Source of the DNA: Bacteroidota bacterium
GTDB lineage: Bacteria > Bacteroidota > Bacteroidia > Bacteroidales > Prolixibacteraceae
DNA: 7,070 nucleotides
Direction: 5' to 3'
NCBI GenBank assembly: GCA_030691295.1
Contig: JAUYEQ010000272.1
Span: 1-7,070 of the forward strand
The notes beneath the pieces are model-generated. The model was given only the letters and a program-made list of their open reading frames with translations. It had not been told where the DNA came from and searched no databases. The translations under genes were made by a program, and so were the position numbers. How positions within the stretch are numbered: the stretch's first letter is position 1; each line of letters begins with the position of its first letter. Of this stretch, positions 1-7,070 are shown one piece after another.

Positions 1-2
1 TG

Positions 3-344
<342 letters not shown>

Positions 345-353
345 ACCATATCT

Positions 354-3300
354 ATGCGCGTTATTGACCTACAAGGGCTCCGTATTAAATTGGCTTCACC
401 AGCTGATATTTTGTCTTGGTCTCACGGCGAGGTGACAAAACCAGAAACCATTAATTATAGAACACAAAGAGCTGAAAAAGACGGACTTTTTGACGAGCGT
501 ATTTTTGGTCCAGAAAAAGATTTTGAATGCTACTGCGGGAAATATCGAAAAATCAGATATAAAGGCGTGGTGTGTGATCGTTGTGGCGTTGAAGTAACCG
601 AAAAAAAAGTCCGTCGTGAACGGATGGGGCACATTTCACTGGTAGTTCCGGTGGCCCATATCTGGTATTTCAAATCGTTGCCGAACAAAATCGGATACCT
701 TTTGGGCTTGCCAACCAAAAAATTGGATGTAATTATTTATTACGAACGATACGTTGTAATTCAGGCGGGAGTAAAAGCTCAGGATGGTGTAAAATATCTT
801 GACTTCCTGTCGGAAGAAGAATATCTCGATATTCTGGATTCTTTACCAAAAGAAAACCAGCATCTCGATGATATGGATCCGAATAAATTCATCGCCCGTA
901 TGGGTGCCGATGCATTGTACACTTTGTTGCAACGCCTCGAATTGGATGAAATGTCGTTCGACCTTCGTCACAAAGCCAACACTGAAACTTCTCAGCAGCG
1001 TAAAAATGAAGCGTTAAAACGTCTTCAGGTTGTTGAAGCTTTCCGTGCAAGCAAAAATATCAATCGTCCTGAATGGATGATTGTTAAAGTTGTTCCTGTT
1101 ATTCCTCCTGATTTGCGTCCTTTGGTTCCATTGGATGGTGGCCGTTTTGCTACTTCCGATTTGAACGATTTGTACCGCAGGGTAATCATCAGAAACAATC
1201 GTTTAAAACGATTAATCGAAATCAAAGCTCCGGAAGTTATTTTGCGTAATGAAAAACGTATGCTTCAGGAAGCGGTCGATTCATTGTTCGACAACTCAAG
1301 AAAATCAAATGCAGTTAAAACTGAAAATAACCGCGCATTAAAATCTTTATCCGATAGTTTGAAAGGGAAACAAGGTCGTTTCCGCCAGAACTTGTTGGGT
1401 AAACGTGTCGATTATTCAGCTCGTTCGGTAATTGTTATCGGGCCAAAACTGAAACTGCACGAATGCGGTCTTCCAAAAGACATGGCTGCTGAGCTTTTCA
1501 AACCGTTTATTATCAGGAAACTGATTGAGCGTGGTATTGTTAAGACAGTAAAATCGGCCAAGAAAATTGTTGACCGTAAAGATCCGGTTGTTTGGGATAT
1601 TCTCGAAAATGTATTGAAGGGACATCCGGTAATGCTGAACCGTGCGCCTACCCTTCACCGTTTATCGATTCAGGCATTTCAGCCTGTATTGATCGAAGGA
1701 AAAGCCATTCAGTTGCATCCACTCGTTTGTACCGGTTTCAACGCCGACTTCGATGGTGACCAGATGGCTGTTCATGTACCACTTGGAAATGCTGCCGTTC
1801 TTGAAGCACAAATGTTGATGCTTGCATCGCATAACTTGCTGAACCCTGCAAATGGAGCTCCTATCACTGTTCCTTCTCAGGACATGGTTTTGGGACTTTA
1901 TTACATGACCAAAGCACGCCCGGGAGCTCGAGGTGAAGGAATGATTTTCTATTCTACTGAAGAAGTTATTATCGCTCATAATGAGAATGTAATTGATTTG
2001 CATGCCATTATTAAGGTAAAAGTTCAGGATGTGGACGAAAAAGGAGAAATGTTCAAACACATCATTGAAACTACTGTTGGTCGTATTATTTTCAATCAAT
2101 CAGTACCCAAAGAAGTTGGATACATCAATCAGATTCTTACCAAAAAGTCACTTCGTACCATTATTTCTGATATCTATAAGATAACAGGAAATGCTGTAAC
2201 AGTACTTTTCCTTGATGCTATTAAGGATTTGGGTTATACCATGGCTTACAGAGGTGGTTTGTCGTTTAATCTTAGCGATGTAATTATTCCTGACGACAAG
2301 AAGGAAATTGTTGAAGCTGGTTATGCGGAAGTTGAAGAAGTAATGGCCAATTACAACATGGGTTTCATTACAAATAACGAACGTTACAATCAGGTAATTG
2401 ATATCTGGACACATGCCAATGCCAAACTTACCAATTCGGTAATGAAAACATTGAGCACCGACCGTCAGGGTTTCAATTCAGTATATATGATGCTTGATTC
2501 GGGAGCCCGTGGTTCCAAAGAGCAGATTCGTCAGCTTTGCGGAATGAGGGGTTTGATGGCAAAACCACAGAAGTCGGGATCAACAGGTTCTCAGATTATC
2601 GAAAACCCGATCCTAGCAAACTTTAAAGAAGGACTGTCGGTATTGGAATACTTTATTTCAACCCACGGTGCACGTAAAGGTTTGGCCGATACTGCCCTTA
2701 AAACAGCCGATGCCGGTTATCTGACCCGTAGGTTGGTTGACGTTGCACAGGATGTTATCATTCAGGAAGAAGATTGCGGTACTTTGCGTGGTCTGGTTGC
2801 TTCGGCGATTAAAAACAACGAGGAAGTGGTTGCTTCGCTGAACGAGAGAATTATAGGACGTACAACTGTTCACGATATTTTCAACCCGCTAACTGGTGAC
2901 ATGATCGTTGGTTCAGGTGAAATTGTTACCGACGAAATTGCAAAAGTAATTGATGAATCACCAATCGAATCGGTTGAAATTCGTTCAGTTTTGACTTGCG
3001 AATCAAAAGTCGGAGTTTGCGCAAAATGTTACGGTCTTAATCTGGCCGGAAGTACAATGGTTCAACGTGGCGAGGCAGTAGGAGTTATTGCTGCACAGTC
3101 AATTGGTGAGCCTGGTACACAGCTTACACTTCGTACGTTCCACGTAGGGGGTATCGCTGGTAACATTTCAACACAATCATCTGTCGAGTCGAAATATGAT
3201 GGTATTGCCGAAATTGACGAATTGAGGGAAGTAGAGCATTTCAACGAAGCGGGTGTGAAAACCAACATCGTTGTTAGCCGACTTGCTGAATTACGTATCA

Positions 3301-4613
3301 TCGATAAAAATACAAGAATCCAACTTTCTACTCATAATATTCCATACGGCTCCAAGCTGTTTATTGACAACGGTCAGGAAGTGAAAAAAGGAATGCGTAT
3401 TTGTGAATGGGATCCATATAACGGTGTAATCATTACTGAATTCAAAGGAAAAATCTCATTTGAACAGGTAATTGATGGCGTCACTTACCGCGAGGAATCT
3501 GATGAGCAAACTGGTTACAAGGAAAAAGTAATCATTGAAACCAGAGATAAAACCAAAAATCCGGGTTTAAGAATTCTGGATGAAAAAGGAGATACAATCC
3601 GTACATACAACTTACCGGTAGGTGGTCACATGGCTGTTGAAGACGGTCAGATTGTAGAAGCGGGTGCTGTATTGGTTAAAATCCCACGTGCAGCCGGTAA
3701 AGCCGGTGATATCACGGGAGGTTTGCCACGTGTTACGGAGTTGTTCGAGGCAAGAAATCCTTCGAACCCTGCAATCGTTTCTGAAATCGACGGTGAAATT
3801 TCTCTTGGTAAAATCAAACGTGGTAACCGTGAAATCGTGGTTACTTCGAAAGGTGGAGATGTTAAACGTTATTTAGTGCCGCTGTCACGTCAGATTCTTG
3901 TTCAGGAAAATGACTATATCCGTGCCGGTATTCCACTTTCTGACGGTGCGATTACTCCTGCCGATATCCTTGCGATCAAAGGGCCAACTGCTGTTCAGGA
4001 ATATATTTTGAATGAAGTTCAGGATGTATATCGTATGCAGGGGGTAAAAATCAACGACAAACATTACGAGGTGATTATTCGCCAGATGATGCGCAAGGTT
4101 GACATTGACGATCCGGGCGATACCAGATTCCTTGAAAAACAAATTGTTGACAAGCATGAATTCCTTCACGAAAACGACTGGATTTACAATAAGAAGGTTG
4201 TGATTGATGCAGGGGATTCAGATAGCCTGAAACCAGGACAGATTATTACTTCGCGTCGAATGAGAGATGAAAATTCTACCCTTCGCCGTCGCGATAAAAG
4301 GTTGGTTGAAGGCCGTGATGCAATTCCTGCAACATCGAGCCAGATACTTCAGGGTATTACAAGGGCTTCGCTTCAAACACGTAGCTGGTTGTCAGCCGCA
4401 TCGTTCCAGGAAACAACAAAAGTACTGAACGAAGCTGCGATTCATGGTAAAGTTGACTACCTCGACGGATTGAAAGAGAACGTAATTTGCGGACATCTGA
4501 TTCCTGCCGGTACCGGTTTGAAAGAATACAAAAACCTTGTTGTCGGCTCACGTGATGAATACGACAAAATGGTTGAGATGAAAGATTCTGATAGAATGTC
4601 ATCAAGAGATTAA
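354..4613 (+). CDS. rpoC: RNA polymerase beta-prime subunit (mosaic N-terminus)
   Basis: Beta-prime is the largest subunit of RNA polymerase and carries the catalytic magnesium site. The 1419 residues are close to E. coli (1407) and Bacteroidota lengths. Visible landmarks: zinc site 1 at C59, C61, C74 and C77; the NADFDGDQM loop with catalytic D465, D467 and D469; zinc site 2 at C808, C882, C889 and C892; the trigger loop starting near [13 protein letters not shown] (R927, H930). The C-terminus is complete. ATG 354 is chosen because it is the only ATG after the in-frame rpoB stop. Residues 13 to about 75 ([35 protein letters not shown]) differ from the Bacteroidota form, which also normally has a longer N-terminus of the type MAFRK...SNF. 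From about T82-E83 onward ([29 protein letters not shown]) the protein is typical Bacteroidota. The gene is therefore probably an assembly chimera joined near 540-600. The downstream DUF3467 gene starts 3 bases after the stop. Confidence 0.97.
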   Translation: MRVIDLQGLRIKLASPADILSWSHGEVTKPETINYRTQRAEKDGLFDERIFGPEKDFECYCGKYRKIRYKGVVCDRCGVEVTEKKVRRERMGHISLVVPVAHIWYFKSLPNKIGYLLGLPTKKLDVIIYYERYVVIQAGVKAQDGVKYLDFLSEEEYLDILDSLPKENQHLDDMDPNKFIARMGADALYTLLQRLELDEMSFDLRHKANTETSQQRKNEALKRLQVVEAFRASKNINRPEWMIVKVVPVIPPDLRPLVPLDGGRFATSDLNDLYRRVIIRNNRLKRLIEIKAPEVILRNEKRMLQEAVDSLFDNSRKSNAVKTENNRALKSLSDSLKGKQGRFRQNLLGKRVDYSARSVIVIGPKLKLHECGLPKDMAAELFKPFIIRKLIERGIVKTVKSAKKIVDRKDPVVWDILENVLKGHPVMLNRAPTLHRLSIQAFQPVLIEGKAIQLHPLVCTGFNADFDGDQMAVHVPLGNAAVLEAQMLMLASHNLLNPANGAPITVPSQDMVLGLYYMTKARPGARGEGMIFYSTEEVIIAHNENVIDLHAIIKVKVQDVDEKGEMFKHIIETTVGRIIFNQSVPKEVGYINQILTKKSLRTIISDIYKITGNAVTVLFLDAIKDLGYTMAYRGGLSFNLSDVIIPDDKKEIVEAGYAEVEEVMANYNMGFITNNERYNQVIDIWTHANAKLTNSVMKTLSTDRQGFNSVYMMLDSGARGSKEQIRQLCGMRGLMAKPQKSGSTGSQIIENPILANFKEGLSVLEYFISTHGARKGLADTALKTADAGYLTRRLVDVAQDVIIQEEDCGTLRGLVASAIKNNEEVVASLNERIIGRTTVHDIFNPLTGDMIVGSGEIVTDEIAKVIDESPIESVEIRSVLTCESKVGVCAKCYGLNLAGSTMVQRGEAVGVIAAQSIGEPGTQLTLRTFHVGGIAGNISTQSSVESKYDGIAEIDELREVEHFNEAGVKTNIVVSRLAELRIIDKNTRIQLSTHNIPYGSKLFIDNGQEVKKGMRICEWDPYNGVIITEFKGKISFEQVIDGVTYREESDEQTGYKEKVIIETRDKTKNPGLRILDEKGDTIRTYNLPVGGHMAVEDGQIVEAGAVLVKIPRAAGKAGDITGGLPRVTELFEARNPSNPAIVSEIDGEISLGKIKRGNREIVVTSKGGDVKRYLVPLSRQILVQENDYIRAGIPLSDGAITPADILAIKGPTAVQEYILNEVQDVYRMQGVKINDKHYEVIIRQMMRKVDIDDPGDTRFLEKQIVDKHEFLHENDWIYNKKVVIDAGDSDSLKPGQIITSRRMRDENSTLRRRDKRLVEGRDAIPATSSQILQGITRASLQTRSWLSAASFQETTKVLNEAAIHGKVDYLDGLKENVICGHLIPAGTGLKEYKNLVVGSRDEYDKMVEMKDSDRMSSRD

Positions 4614-4616
4614 CCA

Positions 4617-4937
4617 ATGGAAGATTTAAAAAACAACAATCAGTTGCAGATTGAATTAACCGAAGAGATAGCTCAGGGTATTTATTCAAATCTGGCAGTT
4701 ATTACGCATTCAAGTTCTGAGTTTGTGCTTGATTTTATCAGGGTAATGCCTGGTATTCCAAAGGCAAACGTAAAGTCGAGAATTATTTTGACTCCTGAAC
4801 ATGCCAAACGGTTACTGATGGCCTTACAGGATAATATTCAGAAATATGAGAGTATAAACGGTTCGATTAAAAATGTCAGGGGGCATGATCCAATTCTTCC
4901 TCCCATGGCATTTGGAGGTCCTGCCCCAATAGCGTAA
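4617..4937 (+). CDS. DUF3467 family protein, 106 aa, downstream of rpoC
   Basis: This small soluble protein has no signal peptide or membrane segment. I recognise it as the DUF3467 family, which in Bacteroidota commonly follows rpoC; its biochemical function is not known to me. The core runs from about residue 10 to 80: QIELTEEIAQGIYSNLAVI, then SSSEFVLDFIRVMPGIPKA, then SRIILTPEHAKRLLMALQDN with a following helix ending near YESING. The last ~20 residues are rich in Pro and Gly (HDPILPPMAFGGPAPIA) and probably flexible. The ATG lies 3 bases after the rpoC stop, so the two genes are almost certainly on one transcript, and an intrinsic terminator follows the stop by about 20 bases. Its place in the polymerase operon suggests, but does not show, a link to transcription. 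No strong Shine-Dalgarno is visible, which is usual in this phylum. Confidence 0.88.
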   Translation: MEDLKNNNQLQIELTEEIAQGIYSNLAVITHSSSEFVLDFIRVMPGIPKANVKSRIILTPEHAKRLLMALQDNIQKYESINGSIKNVRGHDPILPPMAFGGPAPIA

Positions 4938-4958
4938 GAAATGAATATTTAAATATTA

Positions 4959-4993
4959 AACAAAGGGTACCCAAAAGGTGCCCTTTGTTTTTT
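4959..4993 (+). terminator. Intrinsic terminator of the rpo operon
   Basis: AACAAAGGGTACC (4959-4971) pairs with GGTGCCCTTTGTT (4977-4989) as a 13-bp stem with one G-T wobble and a 5-base loop, CAAAA. Six T residues (4988-4993) overlap and follow the stem. It sits 21 bases after the DUF3467 stop, where the rpoB-rpoC-DUF3467 transcript should end. It also separates the operon from the insertion-sequence remnants. Confidence 0.9.
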
Positions 4994-5045
4994 GTTGTAA
5001 ACTATCAGAACAAATAGGTAATTTGTTTCAAATCGTAAGTGTAAA

Positions 5046-5063
5046 TTTTAACCCAACTTGCAG
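5046..5063 (+). repeat. Left terminal inverted repeat of the IS1634-type element
   Basis: TTTTAACCCAACTTGCAG is the exact reverse complement of 6208-6225. The minus-strand stop codon of the transposase tail (TAA, complement of 5064-5066) abuts it directly. An 18-bp exact match at this spacing is not expected by chance. Confidence 0.8.
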
Positions 5064-6025
5064 TTAATCCGAATGGAATTCTTGCTGTTCAATGAATTGG
5101 CATTTTTCGAGTTCGGATTTGTGTACTACGGATTTTCGTTTTACGAAGGGTATGTATTTGTATTTCAGGGCATTGTAAAGTTTCCGTACCTGCCCATTTG
5201 CCCAGTATCATCTCCAGATTTTCTTCGGTGGCAATGCCCGCATCAATAACGATCAGTGCTTTTCTGGCCGAAAAGGATGTTTTGATGCGCAATTTACCGA
5301 TCATCCCTTCGGGCGTTTTGCTATCGGCCATGTTCCCTTCCAGAATCGAAGAGTATTTAATAAAACCTTCAGGATTGATTACCAGCCCCAGCACAACCAA
5401 TTTGGCATCGCTGCGTTTTTCCTTGCTACGTCCAAATTTTGCCAGTTTACTGCCCTGTTTCCGGCCTTCAAAATAAGTGTTGGTCAGGTCGTAAAGTATT
5501 ATTTTATCCTGAATGTCAAACAACTCGTTGGTGCGCGTTGACAAGTGCTGCTCCAGCGCTTGCTTTTCGGCATACAGCTTTTTTGAGATGGAATATAGCC
5601 GGTCTTTGGTAACCTGTTCGATGTCGAACCCGGTGATCTCGCACAACGCCGAATTTTCCCTGATCCACCGCGTTGTTTCCAGCTCCGAAGCCGGATAAAC
5701 TGCCCGGCTTCGGATGTGGGTCAGGGTCAGACGTGCCTGATCTTCGCTCCATCCGATTGTAAAACTCATCGACATAGCGGATCACCGTCGTATCGTCAGT
5801 ATAAGGAAATTCAAACAGAGCATTAGCGCGGTTGGCGACTTTTGAGGTAAGTATCTTCTGGATCAGGTTCAACTGGTCGGTGGTCAGCTCATCCAGATAG
5901 CCAGCGTTCAGCATAGTCCGATGGCATACCCGGTCGCAATGGTTGCGATAACTCTCCACTAATCGGTAATAGCCTGAATAGACTCCCGTGGCGGGATTGG
6001 TGCGCATGGATACTTTGAAATACAT
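5064..6025 (-). pseudogene. IS1634-family transposase, broken by two internal deletions
   Basis: Three pieces are read on the minus strand. Piece 1 (6025 to about 5750, ~92 codons) is the family N-terminus: MYFKVSMRTNPATGVYSGYY, then SYRNHCDRVCHRTMLNAG and VIRYVDEFYNR. Piece 2 (about 5754 to 5205, another frame) starts at GWSEDQARLTLTHI, with first catalytic Asp in LYDLTNTYFEGRK (5488-5490) and second in IVIDAGIATEENLEM (5242-5244). Piece 3 (about 5200 to 5064, third frame) reads KLYNALKYKYIPFVKRKSV and ends HSD-stop; it looks like a transposase C-terminus, but I am less sure of it. Missing are the linker after YNR and everything between EENLEM and the tail, including the third catalytic residue. 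The start ATG at 6025 matches the usual family start. The product would be inactive. The family call is strong; the exact deletion limits are inferred. Confidence 0.85.
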
Positions 6026-6125
6026 GCCCGCAAGTTACACCGTAACTCACTGATATACAATACCCCCTTGGGGACTACAAATGAAAATCAGTAAAAAAAT
6101 ACAACTGAATATCAGATACTTACCC

Positions 6126-6147
6126 GGAATATTGTGAAAAATATTCC
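6126..6147. other. Perfect hairpin in the leader of the IS1634 transposase
   Basis: GGAATATT (6126-6133) and AATATTCC (6140-6147) form an 8-bp stem with a 6-base loop. It lies about 100 bases upstream of the minus-strand transposase start and about 60 bases inside the right repeat. Some insertion sequences carry leader hairpins that block translation of read-through transcripts; that role here is a guess. An imperfect direct repeat, CTTACCCGGAATA and CTTACCCCGAAATA, flanks and overlaps it. Confidence 0.4.
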
Positions 6148-6207
6148 CTCACTTACCCCGAAATAACTGCATTTTTCAATGATTTTTTTGTTGTTTTAGT
6201 GGAAAGG

Positions 6208-6225
6208 CTGCAAGTTGGGTTAAAA
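6208..6225 (-). repeat. Right terminal inverted repeat of the IS1634-type element
   Basis: CTGCAAGTTGGGTTAAAA on the plus strand is the exact reverse complement of 5046-5063. It is followed at once by the open frame of the ISNCY remnant, so position 6225/6226 is taken as the element boundary. Confidence 0.78.
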
Positions 6226-6553
6226 GAAAACAAACAAATATTGCAGTTGGAAGTGCCCCAGGTCGTTATCCCCAAACTTGGAAAGCGTAACAGAAACGAA
6301 GAAATGGAAGAGTGCGGCAGGTTATTTAAAAAGCTAAAAAACAAACACAGCGCGATCGAATCAAACATCAACGAATTGGAACACCGTGGGCTGGACCGTT
6401 GCCCCGACCGGGGCTATCAGCTATCCGCATTTTAAAAATTACATCGGGTTGGGCGTGTGCGCCTACAACCTCAAGAAAATTGGGAGGGAAATACTGAAAC
6501 AGGAGCGAGCGGCACTTGAAGCGGCCACCAGGCCGGGCAAGGTAGCAGCATAG
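6226..6553 (+). pseudogene. ISNCY-family transposase C-terminal remnant, frameshifted
   Basis: The start and most of the gene are missing; homology begins next to the right repeat of the neighbouring element. Frame 1 reads ENKQILQLEVPQVVIPKLGK, then KLKNKHSAIESNINELEHRG and LDRCPDRG, the signature end of ISNCY-type DDE transposases. The Glu in HSAIESNIN (6358-6360) is probably the last catalytic acid. Frame 1 then stops at 6433-6435, but the family pattern continues one frame over as YPHFKNYIGLGVCAYNLKKI and runs to a stop at 6551-6553. Removing one 7-base unit of the GCTATC repeat at 6413-6426 joins the frames as DRGYPHFKNYIGLGV, exactly the expected family spacing. The remnant cannot be functional. 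An open frame extends upstream through the repeat to about 6160 but shows no family match there. Confidence 0.82.
6413..6426 (+). repeat. 7-bp tandem duplication causing the ISNCY frameshift
   Basis: GCTATCA (6413-6419) is followed directly by GCTATCC (6420-6426), matching at 6 of 7 bases. Deleting 7 bases restores an uninterrupted transposase frame, so this looks like a slippage duplication in a gene already free of selection. Confidence 0.7.
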
Positions 6554-6640
6554 TAAAAATTGATTCAATAAAACATAGATATTAAACATTAAAGGGAGAA
6601 TTATGCCCGGAAATTGAAAAATAACAACGAAAGCACAATT

Positions 6641-6667
6641 TTAGGTGGTGAAAATAGCACCAACTAA
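6641..6667. other. Imperfect hairpin between the ISNCY and IS4 remnants
   Basis: TTAGGTGGTG (6641-6650) and CACCAACTAA (6658-6667) pair at 9 of 10 positions around a 7-base loop. CAATT arms outside (about 6636 and 6670) extend the symmetry across a small bulge. No T-run follows, so it is not a typical terminator. It could be an old insertion-sequence end or a chance structure. The stretch 6554-6733 around it holds no gene I can recognise. Confidence 0.4.
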
Positions 6668-6733
6668 TCAATTGGGGTAAAAAACTCAGGAGCGAAACCA
6701 AAAATTTGCTCTATCAAATGCAATTATGTATAG

Positions 6734-6757
6734 CTACCCGAAAAAATGGGTAGTTTT
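6734..6757 (+). terminator. Terminator-like hairpin at the IS4 fragment boundary
   Basis: CTACCC (6734-6739) pairs with GGGTAG (6748-6753), extended by a G-T pair around an A6 loop, and is followed by TTTTCTT. It has the shape of a short intrinsic terminator on the plus strand. The IS4 homology starts directly after it, so an open frame that crosses it (from 6681) is probably not coding here. Confidence 0.5.
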
Positions 6758-7070
6758 CTTAGTGGAACTATATAAGAAACGCTGGGATATCGAGATTTTT
6801 TTCAAATTAATGAAACAAAACCTACAAATCAAATCATTTGTGGTAACAAGCGAAAATGCTGTAAAATCCCAAATCTTTGTTTCCCTGATCGTTTTCCTTT
6901 TATTGGAATTGATTCGTAGGGTTTACTGCAAGGGAAAAACTGCATTCAGCAACTTTTGTGAAAAAGTGCGCATTTGTTTACTCCACTACCTGAGCTTTGA
7001 ATACATTTGCAGCATAAACGGGAAGGTTCAGAAAGTTGAAATGCCACCCGGTAAAACGTTATTCGATGTA
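6753..7070 (+). pseudogene. IS4-family transposase, C-terminal fragment (runs off the window)
   Basis: The frame is open to the right edge and reads VELYKKRWDIEIFFKLMKQN, then SFVVTSENAVKSQIFVSLIV and LLLELIRRVYCKGKTAF. It contains the IS4 YREK signature with exact spacing: Tyr at 6771, Arg at 6780, Glu at 6792 (the last acid of the DDE triad) and Lys at 6813. Family members have several hundred residues with two catalytic Asp before this point; none is present upstream, where ISNCY and non-coding DNA lie instead. The gene is therefore truncated at its 5' end and lacks two of its three catalytic acids. No promoter or start is apparent. Whether its C-terminus and right inverted repeat survive cannot be seen, because the window ends at FDV, probably not far before the normal end. 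Confidence 0.8.

Larger units (their letters stand above)
5046..6225 (-). mobile_element. Deletion derivative of an IS1634-family insertion sequence (~1180 bp)
   Basis: The segment is bounded by perfect 18-bp inverted repeats, with a degenerate IS1634-type transposase on the minus strand between them. The transposase begins 183 bases inside the right repeat and its last frame ends directly against the left repeat, the usual packing of an insertion sequence. Intact relatives encode roughly 500-600 aa; only about 320 codons survive here, in three frames, so two internal stretches have been lost. Hand counts in the transposase give about 55% GC in two 60-base blocks, against about 40% in the rpoC body, which suggests acquired DNA. 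I see no convincing target-site duplication outside the repeats. The element cannot supply its own transposase, but its ends may still be recognised by an intact relative. Confidence 0.75.

Noticed and set aside
1662..2099. Long minus-strand open frame inside rpoC (145 aa), with several shorter ones elsewhere in the gene
   Set aside because: They lie opposite a highly conserved essential gene, show no recognisable motif and have shadow-type composition.
354..4613. Intein or large lineage insertion in rpoC
   Set aside because: Length and the positions of both zinc sites and the catalytic loop match the family; no splicing motifs are visible.
4944..4957. Palindrome AATATTTAAATATT
   Set aside because: It is perfect but made only of A and T, next to a terminator; likely by chance, with no evidence of an operator.
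5009..5027. Small hairpin AACAAAT/ATTTGTT with a 5-base loop after the operon terminator
   Set aside because: The 7-bp AT-rich stem has no clean T-run, so it is not strong enough to call a second terminator.
4994..5045. Possible Bacteroidota promoter (TAnnTTTG-like) around TAATTTG
   Set aside because: The spacing within the motif is wrong and no matching upstream element or plus-strand gene follows.
5198..5698. Plus-strand open frames (5198-5476 and 5513-5698) across the IS1634 remnant
   Set aside because: They are antisense to clear transposase homology and show no family features of their own.
5030..6240. Target-site duplication flanking the 18-bp inverted repeats
   Set aside because: The outer flanks (ending GTAAA on the left, starting GAAAA on the right) agree at 4 of 5 bases in A-rich sequence, which is too weak to call.
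6153..6589. Minus-strand open frames (6153-6371 and 6368-6589) opposite the ISNCY remnant
   Set aside because: The opposite strand carries the unmistakable transposase signature; these are shadows.

Overview
The window holds the end of an RNA polymerase operon followed by about 2 kb of decayed insertion-sequence DNA. From about position 600 onward the rpoC protein is plainly of the Bacteroidota type (Bacteroidales or Marinilabiliales-like). A DUF3467 gene directly after rpoC and IS1634, ISNCY and IS4-type transposase remnants fit the same phylum. The first ~560 bases do not fit it. The RpoB C-terminus, the 9-base rpoB-rpoC gap and the first ~75 residues of RpoC read like a different lineage, most resembling candidate-phyla (Patescibacteria/Parcubacteria) sequences as I remember them. 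The switch falls in the most conserved stretch of the RpoC zinc-binding domain. The likeliest explanation is a chimeric metagenome contig. A real inter-phylum recombination is possible but much less likely.

Layout: rpoB 3' end (3-344), complete-looking but mosaic rpoC (354-4613), a 106-aa DUF3467 protein (4617-4937) and a strong intrinsic terminator (4959-4993) closing the operon. Next comes an ~1180-bp deletion derivative of an IS1634-family element (5046-6225, transposase on the minus strand) bounded by perfect 18-bp inverted repeats. It is followed by a 5'-truncated, frameshifted ISNCY-family transposase tail (about 6226-6553) and ~180 bp without a gene, holding an imperfect hairpin. A second terminator-like hairpin (6734-6757) and the C-terminal part of an IS4-family transposase (about 6753 to the window edge) complete the window.

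The rpo genes encode the beta and beta-prime subunits of the transcription enzyme, and the DUF3467 gene is probably co-transcribed with them. None of the three transposases looks functional: each lacks part of its catalytic domain. I found no CRISPR array, tRNA, rRNA, toxin-antitoxin pair or defence system, and no convincing new biological system. The observations most worth checking are the rpoC mosaic and the IS1634 derivative, which could still be moved in trans.
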